The notes under the pieces were generated by a model, which was not told where the DNA came from, did no database searches, and saw only the letters and a program-made list of their open reading frames with translations. From Loripinus fragilis (Eukaryota; Mollusca; Bivalvia; Lucinida; Lucinidae), in assembly GCA_964019695.1 (NCBI GenBank), contig OZ026515.1, forward strand, positions 132,702,849 through 132,766,848: a stretch of DNA of 64,000 bases, read 5' to 3'. This document shows positions 1-12,000 of the stretch, piece by piece. The position numbers were made by a program, and so were the translations under genes. Each line of letters starts with the position of its first letter. Position 1 is the stretch's first letter.

Positions 1-42
1 TTTGTTTGGGTCTCTTTTAAATAAATCTGTTCTTACACTTAC

Positions 43-78
43 AGTTGATACACACTGGCTCCTAGGACAAACTCTCAA
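43..78 (-). CDS. PIGK: PIGK exon 9 (36-bp microexon)
   Basis: TTTTGCAG acceptor at 79 and GTAAGT donor at 42. The 12 codons read LRVCPRSQCVST and continue exactly from QF of exon 8, as in the family segment VCPKSLCVST. The length is a multiple of three. The remaining coding exons lie beyond position 1. Confidence 0.9.
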
Positions 79-3000
79 CTGCAAAATGAAAGATTGATGG
101 AGTTAACCCCACAAAAAGTGTATCGCAAACAATCTGCAGGCTGCAAAAATCCGGTATTACATAGGGAAAATTCAGACCTTTACCCAAGGATAGAAATTTT
201 TCAGCAAACTTAAATGATAAAATCAAATAATTGGTTGCAATCTGATAGCACATGTTTGGTTTATTTTTAAAAGGAAACTAAGCTGGAAAGTAACCCTTAT
301 GCTGGATATTTTAATGGTCTATGCTTCTCTCATATTCCTATCCAAGTAACTTAAAATATTCTGGTTATAAGCATATATTTACATGCAGAATGTAGGGTAA
401 CCATGCAGAATATTACCCTGCTCAAGGCATGTCCTCCGGAAACAAAAATTCTAAATTACCTACTGAATACTAATGAGGTTAATAATAAACCCATTCACAG
501 GTTTCTAGAAAAAAATAGATAAATCTTAATGCCACAGATGAAATGTAATGTTTGGCTTCAAACTACAGTTCAGTTTCTTTATATTTCGGGCCCATAGGAA
601 TGGACCATGTAACATGTAATAAGAGAACCATGTTATAAAGGGACAATTTCACAAAGGAATTAGAGGAAAATGACCATTTAATGGTCATTTTCCTCTAATT
701 CCTTTGTAAAATTCCCAGGTAAAAAATTGGTAGCCACGACAAAGCCATATTATATCCAAATCCATGTAATAATGAGGTTTGTTATAAAGGGACTGCACTG
801 TACTAATTCACTGTCAGCTGCAACATGCTACCTTTTTGAATATAATAGATTAAAGAGGTTTAGCATCTGAATAAATGTTTCATAAGACAATACTATAACA
901 TAGTATTACTGAAACTGATGCTGGACCTGCAGTATATTTACATTGCCGACAAATGCTTGAAATTTTGCTTTTAAACTTACAAACTGTCCCATTGTTTTCT
1001 TACTGCCAGGTTTCACAGACTCTAGGAATTCTAGGGCGTAATATGTATATCTGTCAATAACATACACTCCTATTGCAGGGTCAACATGATGCTGAAAACA
1101 AATAAAGTAAATTCTATCTTAAGTGGCAACTCAAACAAAGACCAAAAAATTGTTTTCAAGACCCATCATCGTTTAATGCAGGTCAAAAGTTTTGCAGAAT
1201 GCTCCCATGGAGCATTCTGTAGTACTTTTGACCTGCATTAAGATACCAAATGGCTTTCAGGCCATTGTTTTGTCTATTTTTGAGTGGCCACTTAAGACAG
1301 GTTTTACTGTATACAAAATTGATTCATAACAGAATTTTACGCATGGGGAAAAATCAACTTTTTAAAAAAATCCTTTCAGTAATACAATCAGAGTTTCAAA
1401 CAGTTTGGATCTACACAAGGCCCAAGATTTTGTTGGACCTGATCTGGGTACAAACTCCTTGCAAAGGTTATCAGATAAGGTCACTGGCAGGTAAAGACTT
1501 AATTTTTTTACTAACTGAAACTTTCATCTGGTATCATAGGTCCAGATATGCACAAAATTTGACTGCAAAATTGTAATTATTTTCTTACCCATCGGTTTAA
1601 ACATATGTTTTGGGTGCTCTAGAGAATCGTCTCACTGAGACAGTTCTTTTGAGTACTCACAACATATGTTTTGGTTGAGAAATAAGAAAAATAATTTTCA
1701 TTTACACACTCTTATCTGGAGGCCTGGGTATGATATAATAATGGTTTAATAGATGGTCCAATATATATTTTGAGGAGTGACAAGTTAGAAATAATCTGAA
1801 AAGGTGAACCCTTTGAAAGTAGAATGAACCTACATAATTGGTAAATAACAGAATGTTATTGAAAGATAAGGAAAAGTGCCTCAACTCTCACAACCACTAG
1901 TTTGTTTTCTTTGTTTTTTTATATTATTTTTTTTTTTTTTTTTTTTTTTTGCTGATGTCTGTTTAATTTAATCCTTAAAGCACCAATCACAACAAACGTT
2001 GTCTGTTTTGTCCCTTGCTTAAATGTTTTAGAACCATCTTTGACAAACAGTGTGATTACAGATCAGAGGAGCAGTCTGATCTGGGTCCACACTGTTTGCC
2101 TCTACACTAACATTAGTCAATAATATGCAGCAGATGACAGAAGCAGACAACATTTCCAGACACATATTTTGTCAGCGCTGTAAGGGCTAATATGACAAAG
2201 CTAAGCACCATTATATTTAATATCAAACATATTGTTTTTGTTGTTTCTGTTTTTATCTTCCATGCCACTTCGGCATCAACATGTTCAATAAGTCTGCATT
2301 GGATATCTAGTTATTTCAGCTAAATCTATGCGACAGCTTAAACTATTTAGTTATTCAAAAATGTGTACATTGTAAAATAATTCAAATCTGAACAATTTAT
2401 TGTGTACACACTTAGTAAAGAAGAAGCCTTTTATAGCATCATCCACTATAAAAAAAAAATGTAACAAGTATGTATCCAGAATGCTAATTTAGCTATATCC
2501 CCTCAATGACATTTGTTGGGTGCACTCATTTGATTATCTCATTAAGATGCTTCCAATGAGTACCTTCAAAATACATTTTCATGGACAAACAAGAATTATT
2601 TTGCCATTTTTATGGTTGATAAGTCATCTTGTCTAAGCCATGGGAACAGCACTAATCTATATGTAGTATTATACCGTATTCAATGTAGTAATAGCTAGGC
2701 GGCTAAGAGCCAAATTTTGGCCTGATTGTGCTAATCCGGATACAAGCATGAAATTTGGCACAGTTGTAGACCATGACTGACTAAGCAGAATAGGATATAG
2801 AACCACATTGGGAAATGCCTACTGCGCATGCGCAAAGCATTTTCTGATTTTAGGCTGTTATCATTAAGCTTTCATACAGTTTGACTTTAAAGAAGGGGTC
2901 ATGTTGGCTGTAGAATAATAAAATGTGGCAGAACTGATGTTAATTATATGTAGTTTAGTCCTCTTTATTCTTTATTTGCTGCGCATGCGCATAAAATTTG

Positions 3001-6000
3001 AATTTTGTACAAAGATGGTATTATGTTTCTCTTTTATTGTAAACTGCGCAAAACCTGATGCCCCTATCAAAGGACCAACGCATGTCTTCAATATAGGGAC
3101 CTACAGACCTGTTTAGATGCGCATGCGCAGTGGGTCTCTTTTAAATGGATGTTGTACAGACGATAAACAAAGCCCCATTTATTTACAAGTATAAGCTTTC
3201 ACAAAAAAGCTCTGTCTACGCTAAACATATATAAAATTGTTATTTGACTTATAAGCTAAGTTTTAAGCAACGAGGATAGTAGGCTTGTGGCAGACAGACG
3301 GATATGCAATCAGATTTTTTTTTGCTCAAGCTAAAAGCCCTTGGAACACTGGACAGACACGCTCACCACCTGAATTACCAGGGTGGTCCAAAGTCACCAC
3401 CACATATTTTTTTGTGTTGACCAAATTTGAATTGTTTTGACTTGGGGACGTCTCTGAAAAAGTTATGTTTTAAGCCAAGGCAGTGCAGTAGCTTATATAG
3501 GTAACTGGCCAAGGGCAATATAACTTTTTGATAGACAAACAGACAGACTCACAGACAGACAGACAGACAAACAGGTAGGCAGACATATTTATTATGTCTT
3601 GCTGGAGCTCACAGACCTCATATCACTGTCTGTCGATGGACTGTCTACAAACTGTCAAGGAACTGTATCTGTATATTTCAAGTGTCTCACTTCCCATAAG
3701 CAAACCATACCAAACATAACTTAGTCTACGCCAGTCTATTGATAACGTTACTTTATTTATTTTGGGTGGGGGGGGTGCCTGATATGCCTCATAGTTTTGG
3801 TTGTGAAGCTGCTGACTGGCTTCGAGGCATTTGGTCCTCCTGTAAAAGATTTCGCACTTGGAGTCAGTGTTGTCATGTTGAATGGAGCCTCCGTTGTTTA
3901 GATTCTTAAAGGTGTAGGGGCTAGCACTGTTCAGTGAGCAGTATACCAACGAGGTTTTTAAACGGTAACGTAATATCCAGTCTTTGTGCAGTTGATCGAG
4001 TGGATTTAGTGTGCTGCACAAGTTAGGCGGACAGTTTAAAAGCATCAACAAGGGAAACACGAGGAAACAACATCCATCGGCGGGTCGTCCATCAAATAAC
4101 TGTCGTACCGAAAAATTGGCAAGATTTCTTGTGAGAAGATGGCAATAAACTATTCCTTATCTTTCCAACTGCTGTGTTTCCTGGGCATAAGATATGCCAA
4201 CTAAGAAACAATAACCACAGATTGAGATCAGGTGTTGCACGATGAGAGTGCGACAATACTCAAGAGAGAACCCTGCATTTTACAGTTGAAGAAGCTTGGT
4301 CTTAGTGTGTCCAGCTTGTGATATGCCTTCATTTGCACCTTGTTTGCATGAGGAGGCAGATACAAGAATATTTGCTTGTGCTACAGAAACAGCTAAAAGG
4401 CCTAAAAAGAAAATAAGCAGTTGCGCTGTTGATCCTGATGTAGTAGTTCTGGTCGTACCTGTGTCACAACAGTTGTGAGTGGATGAACTGCGGGGTTGGA
4501 AAAAATCGCCGGCTATCGTTGGTGTGAAATCAAATTGTCTTGCTTTTTTCATTCACTCACAGGGTGCAATAAAACATCCTTTCTCCTTGGTCGTGGAAAA
4601 CGGTGGGTAAGCTTTCGAGCTGTAACTGGGTATTTTGTAAAAATGAACTCTCTCCCTGAAAAGCCACCTACAGATTACCTTTGCACCATTGAACGATTCA
4701 TCACAGTGCTGTATGGTAGAACAAGCAAGCGCATACATGAACATAGACATGGCTAGAAGACATTTGTTTACCAAAAAGGTTTGTGCGATGATATGTCAGC
4801 CCTTACGAATGTGGCTTTGTACCAGCACATTTTAAAGGCAGCATATCAAGGCGCGTGTGTTAGGGTCAGTACTAGAACAGGGGAAATGATTACCAAGTCC
4901 AGCAAACTGTGATGGATAGAAATAGACACTGGATAGTACAGTCCACTGTGGACCACCATACCACAAGCATCAAAATCTTCTCTTGACCTTGTGAGATATG
5001 GCTGTCTTCAAGGTTGCAGAAGTAGAAAATGCAGCTCTCCAGTGTAAGACCCTTTGTGTCTGTGGTGGTAACTTTGAACACTTTATTTCTGTAAATTGAT
5101 GATTTTTTTTAAATATGTTAAATAACTGAAAATCCTTTGATAAGACTGTGTCATGTCAGCTTACATACAGATTATGGCATATATTGCCAGCTCTCTTGGT
5201 TAAATGTCACTTTGAAAATGTTTACGTTTGTATATAAGATCAACGTGATCTTGTCATCTTGGCCCAGGCGCCAAGTAACCAAATATAAATGCATAACAAT
5301 GCATGGTCATAAGTCGAAAAGACAGTCAAACACTCTTCAGTAAACTCCATAACATGAGTTACAGTCTAAGTTACATTACGGTATGTAGTCATTCCAGAAC
5401 ATGATTGGTAAACCATGCATTTCCCCAGCATAGCAAGAGAAATTCATGCATGTCAAATGCTGCGGTAGAGAACCACTGTGCTCGAACAGCATGGTCATCG
5501 CGGGTTGGCTGCTGTCGACGAGGGCACAAAATATACCATTTAAGTGTACCTGGCTGTTCAAAAGGGTAATATTTTTGTCAATATTTAATTTTGAACATAT
5601 TCTGTGCTTATGATTGTCACTTATATATCCAGCTGTGTATCTGCTTAACAAAGATTTATGTGAGTTAAGCGTTAGTCGATACTGCACCTGAGTTATGCCA
5701 AAAAGGTGATATTTTTTTTTCCTGAAAAAAGGATGGAAGGCATTTTTGTTTATGTTCTAGAATATATGCTTACTTTAGTTAGTTTAGATAAAATGCAAAA
5801 TATTAGTACTTTAATGCGCAAAAGTTCGAAATCTGAGGGCAGAGCATTTTGAGAGTTATTCAAGTGAAACTGGTTTAAGCCCTCCAGTAAATACTTTAAC
5901 TGACCGTTCTTTGGTTGATCATTTGTGTTATTTCTGTATTGTTTTTGTCATGCTTTCGCGTCTGTTCATTGCTGCCTTGTGGCCACCTGCTGGGAAAGGG

Positions 6001-9000
6001 TTGACCTCTTGGCTCTCGTTTGTGGTGTTAAATTGTGTGATTGTTACTTTCCCATTTGGTATCCTGGGTCAGGTGTGGGGCTTGATTGTATCGATTCCTG
6101 ATCTTTGCCTCCTTTCTTACTTTCATACTGTACCCATACTACTACATATATAGGCTGTTCTGGTCCAGTGACTGGGTCATAGATTTCATACAAATTGATT
6201 ATATTTAGACCCTCGACTACTAGTACAATGCCCTTGACTACTCAAATTTTGCATACAGCTACAAAATGTTTTGCAACTTCACAAAAAAATAAACAGAAAT
6301 ATGCAAAACATTCTTTCCATTCACTTATTTGTATTATTCATTATGTGATGCCATTAAATCATAACTAATGACTAAAATAGCGTCTCATTAATCTTTGAAC
6401 CCATTTTGTACCTATAAAAAATCCCTCTGGCTATCCATAAATTGGCTTGTACTTAGCTAGTTTTAGAATTTAAAGACTCCAATTGACCCAGAATGGACTA
6501 CAATACCTAAGTGATAATTGCAACTGAAAACATCATCCTGAAAATAAATAGCTGTAAAGAACTAGCTCATAGAATGGATCACAGTAAACCAAGAATTATA
6601 GTGTGTGCCCTCATCGACTGCAACCGACCTGCGATGACTGCTGTGTTCTAGTACAGTGGCTCTCAAGCGTGATTGCATGCCCAGCAAAAATAATTATATG
6701 AATGATTGTGCAGAAACACATTTATTTCCCAGTCAAAAGATATAAGTATTCTATTTATTCAATGGTTTCTACCATTTTGACATTAAATGAGATAACCGGA
6801 ATTATTTGTTAGTTTGCGCATGCGTAATTTTGGACACTATCTAAAAAACATATTTGTTTATGTCTTTAAGGACTCTAGAGATATAGTGGGTCGATTTTTT
6901 ACCATGTTTCAACGCAAATATTGGTCTGTGTAGTCAAGTGAGACCAAATTTTCTATAACGGAAGTGAATTTTGCCTTGCGCATGCGCAGAGGAAATTTTT
7001 CGAAGTGGTTCTATATCTAAAAATCATCAACTCACCAACCTTAACAAGTGTGGAAAGTTTCATGCTTGTATCTGGAATAGCACAATCTTGGCTCTTAGCC
7101 GCCTAGCTATAAGTGCACTTTTTAAAATTATTTAAGTTCTTTGAAAACAGTATCGATCCAGATCAGCAGGCTTCTGATGAAGCCAGCTGATCAGGATCCA
7201 CACTGTTTTCTCTACACAATGAATCCACATTAATGATAAAATTGAACTGACTCGCATAGTGGTAGAAAAAAAAACATATATCATCATATATCATAATCGG
7301 ATTTTTGATTAACGTGCAGGTGCAGGGGCATCATCCACATCAGTGGGCCCCTTTCCAGGTAACTGGCTAGCTGCACGCATAGCAGATCTCACACCTGGTA
7401 GAAAAAAAAATGAAAAAATAATATTTTTGACCAAAAAAAAAAAAAAATGAAAAAAAAAAAATAAATAAATAAATTGAACTGACTGACTCGCATAGTGGTA
7501 GCTCATTAGCTCAATGGTAGAGTGCTTCACTAAGACAGAGGGGCCACTGTTTTGAGCCTCACCAGGGTCACTGTGTTTTGTCCTTGAGCAAGACACATTT
7601 ATCCTTGTTTACTTCAACCCAGGAAGACCCATCCCGACATAACTGAAAAATTGTTGACTGGGACATAAAAATCAAATCACACAAACAAAGACTCATATAT
7701 TGTTTTGTTTGTTTGTTTGTTTGTTTTGTTGCTTTACGTCCCAAGTCAACAGCTATGGTCATGGCGGGTAAACACCCCATAAAATACCAAGTGTACACTT
7801 ATACAAGCATGTGCGATGATTAAGTCTAAATTGGTAATTACAGATAATGAATCCTCTCCAACTTTACTACTTGCTACAGCCAGGATGTTTGGGGAGTAAA
7901 ACTTCTGAAACAGGGACTCTGCCTGACAGGTGTCTATCATAAAGAACAGTTCATGGTATCTGAAATATTGAGAAGAGTATATAATAAAGTTATTAAACCT
8001 ACTAAAACTTCTGAAACAGTGACTCTGCCCTACAGGTGTCTATCATAAAGAACAGTTCATGATATCTGAAATATTTAGAATAGTATATGATAAAGTTATT
8101 AAACCTACTAAAACTTCTGAAACAGCGACTCTGCCTGACATGTGTCTATCATAAAGACCTGTTCATGGTATCTGAAATATTTAGAATAGTATATGATAAA
8201 GTTATTAAACCTACTAAAATTTCTGAAACAGCGACTCTGCCTGACAGGTGTCTATCATAAAGAACAGTTCATGGTATCTGGAATATTTAGAAGAGAATAT
8301 GAGAAAGTTGATAAATAGGTTGTGTCAAATAATAATATGGGCCTTGATACAAGAAAACCCGTCTTCGGGGTTTGTGAATAACAAAGACGCAGACCAGCCT
8401 GCACATCTGTGCAGTCTGATCAGTGCCTTTGTTATTCACTTATTGGAAAGTATCATTTTTAAACTAACTACAAGTGAATTTTCAATTTGTTAGCTAGTCT
8501 CTGTAACTGAAGATACTGGTTTGAGTCTCAATTAGTCGGAATCCCTGTAGACAGGTTTTGTCTCATTGAGGCCCATATATGCCAACTTATGAGAGTTTGG
8601 TTCTTCTCCGAAAAGCAATACAAGTCACAATTCAAACATGCAAATGCAGCTACCTAGTGGGGCTAGAGGTCCAATATTTTGAATGAGCCTTCATCAGTTT
8701 CCTTACGTAGAGTATGCAAATACTGAAGGCTCTGGCAAGACTGGACGGATACACAGTCTAAGCAAAGCAACACCAATATCATAGGTGAAACCTCAAATTT
8801 TAACTTTAAGAAATTCAAATGTTGAAAAACACTAGATACATGTATTATGAGAAGCCAAATATTTGTCATCATGCAGTTCCAGTGCAAGCTAAAAGTTTGA
8901 ATTTCAATCATTAGATGGTGCTAGTATTTTGCTTTTTAAGTCATTATTTTTATTTATGCATTGTTTTATCTTGGCCTGAATGTTAGGCTGGTTGAAAAGA

Positions 9001-12000
9001 CTGTCATAAGTGAAACTTTGTGACGAATCCTTATTTTCTGGATGAGATCCTTCCTAAGTACACTACAACAAATTTTATTGTGGATGGAAATAAAAAATGA
9101 TAAAAATCTATTATAACTGTAAGGGTAGGATAGAAAAATATGTCCCAAGGATCACAGTTTGGCCTCATAAGGCTTGCTGAGTGATGACAAATGGTGACCA
9201 TGAGGGAAGGATTTTTCTATCCCATCCTTACACAAATAATGGATTCTTTTTCTTTTTCACCATTAAATGCCGCATTTTTTATATTTAAAAAAAGGCTTCT
9301 AGAAGTCCCTGAATAAGCTCAGATGCAATAGAGGCTGATGATGTCACAATAAAATAACAATGATGCCACTTGTAGTTGGCATGGATATGTGCAACAGAAT
9401 TTTCTCAAATGGGTAAAAACAGCAGAAACTCAGATCTGATGTGCAAGAAAAGCATCTGTTTTGTTTAATTTGAAACGTCTACTTAAAACTATATATGAGT
9501 ATTCATACCTTCTCTTTTGCCACATCTGCTCAAAGGCATCAGCCAGTTCTACACTAGAGACCTCTTCTGCATCCTGGAACTTGAGAAAGCCATCACCTCC
9601 ATGTCCTGACAATGAAATCATAACATGTTTAACTAGGGCTGACTATCAATGCCAATTTCGACTATCACAGTGGTATCACTATCACAAAAACCAATATCAT
9701 GATACTGTCACTATCGTGGCATACTATCATGATACTATCACGATACTATCAGATTTTCTCAACAATGATCCTCAAATATGGCTAAGAGTAGAAAGAATGA
9801 GTTTTGAACAAACAGCTGGTAGTAGTTGTCTGTATAATGTGTTTGATTTAATCTATCTGAATGTTGTATGTTTATTGGCTATTAAAATGACTATTATACA
9901 TTTGATTATTATTAATCTTAAGCCATATTTTAATGCATGGTACACCTATCAATATTTGAGTCCAAAGGGGGCATAGTAGAACTACCTGGGAATTAGACAA
10001 TTTGGGAAATTGTCTAATTCGGGAAATTGTCTGTCTTATTCCCTTATGACTGACGAGAGGTTAAAATTGTTAACAGTTTTCTCACATTTGAGCTTGTTTT
10101 TGTCAGTCATCTCTAAATTTGATGCATTTATTGTCAAATAGGGGTTGAGCTGAATATCTCCTAAGGAAACACTATACCAGCTACTAACAGAGAACTTGTT
10201 TTTTTCTTCTATCTCATGTAGAAGGTATTTGAACCTGCAATGACCATGATACAGCCAAAGTGATTAGAAGACAGCTGCTTTAAGTTTAACCAGATGTCTT
10301 CACTATGTCTGAATATGAACCAACTGAAATACCATTACAAAGGTTATGTTATCTGCCTGGCTATCTAAACTATCAAAACTATCGATAGTTGGATGCACTA
10401 TCAGCGATAGTTATCGATAAATGAAAACACAATCACGATAGCACTATCAGAGCAGTAACTATCACGATGCATCAAACTATCGATGTATCGTTACACCCCT
10501 ATATTTAACCCGCTATGGCCATCCCAATTTCTTCCTCCACGAATAAACATTAGATATCTTGGTGATACAAAAAAATAGGACATCCGTCAGAAAAGAAAAG
10601 ACATTCTTATCCCATATGCGATCATATGCACAAATGCCTCTAATAAGTGTCCATGCTGACAAATCCAGCAAAGCTAGGGGTCTAGCTTTTGGTATGTGGG
10701 CAGCAAAGGCTATTGTGAGTGGGCACATATGCCCAGACTCCCCTAAGCCTTGGCTGATGGCTGATGCCAATAAGTACAGAAATCTAAGTATGCATTGTAC
10801 AATGAATATGTACAATAAACAGAGTTTGGAACAAGCTGATAATATGACACATACAGCCCAATTCGATTGAGTAATCGAATCACTAAAACTTAACCTTTTG
10901 CTCTAGTGTGTAAAGCGTAACGTTATCCAATACAAACAATCAGGTTTATTTATAGACAGAAGTGTTTTATCTGTTACACTTTGATAAAAACCAATACTAC
11001 ATGTACCGGTATTTTGTCTCGACGCGACATTTCCGGACAAACAGTCTCCTCAGCTAGAAAATTGAAATTTTGCTCTTTTCAAGTTTAGATATGATACTTT
11101 TCAAGCGTCAGCGAAAAATAAAAGCGCTGATCAGACTGTGTGGATGCACAGGCTGGTCTGCGCCTTTTGCGCCAAGGCCCAATTTTTACAGCATATCCGG
11201 AGTCCCATTTAAATAACACTGTTGTGTTAGGTCATTTAGTTAAAACCTCACCTGAAAGGGATCGAATTTCAATTCCTAGTTTACAGGGCAAGCTTCAAGG
11301 AGAGAAAAAGAAAGTGTCGATAATTCGACAACGTTAATAAAATAGTTTCAATTTTTACTGCTAGGAAATGTAACTTTCGCTTTTAATAAATTAATATGCC
11401 GTTCCTAAAATTTAAGTGCATTTATCTGAAGAGGGGATAGTTGTTCGATTTGATTCTTTACGTCCCATCAACAATCTCACAGTGAAACAGGGACGGGCCT
11501 TCCTGAGGACCACAACCCAGTGACGCCGGTGAGGCTCGCACCCGCGGCCTCTCTGTCTCGAGTCAAACACTCTACCACTGCGCTCCCTAAAAAGAGGGGA
11601 TTGCGTCAGTCAGATTCTCACACAACTCTATTGACTGTTAATGTTCGAAAATAATTACGGACACCTAAAATATTTTTTAAAACATCCCAAAAACGATTAA
11701 AAAGTGATTTTCTAAAATAAAGAACACAAGTTATTTTCGGTGGGTCTGTTTGTCCCATCAGTAATCGGTGTAATTCTACTTGCGATTGTGTCACACGTAA
11801 GCAGGCGACATTTGGAAGGTTCCATTCTACTTAGATAGGTTTTCTGGCACGTGAAGTTCTTTTCCGCAATCCCTTTTTGTCTTAACATGCGCCCGTCATA
11901 AAATATACCTCGAAGCAATATACTGCTTCGAGAATACACACACAGATCATAAACCCTCCGGCCCGGTACTGGTTACTACCCAGGGAAAGCCACAAAAAGT

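Larger units (their letters stand above)
2692..7109. mobile_element. 4.4-kb element with TAGCTAGGCGGCTAAGAGCC ends and TAA target duplication
   Basis: The left end TAGCTAGGCGGCTAAGAGCC is exactly inverted at 7090-7109, with TAA at 2689-2691 and at 7110-7112. Similarity between the ends continues imperfectly for about 145 bp (ATACAAGCATGAAA, GATATAGAACCAC, CTGCGCATGCGCA), and GCGCATGCGC palindromes recur at 2825, 2983, 3119, 6818 and 6979. A 3-bp TWA duplication is typical of PIF/Harbinger elements, but I saw no Harbinger transposase. The interior holds a decayed gene (3845-5075), an ACAG microsatellite and other repeats. Confidence 0.8.

Noticed and set aside
3623..4060. 145-codon minus-strand frame
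   Set aside because: It is antisense to the decayed HEEADTR-family gene, whose plus-strand pieces carry recognisable motifs.
9461..9976. 171-codon plus-strand frame
   Set aside because: Its first part is antisense to PIGK exon 6 and the rest runs into the hAT-like element; no protein motif.
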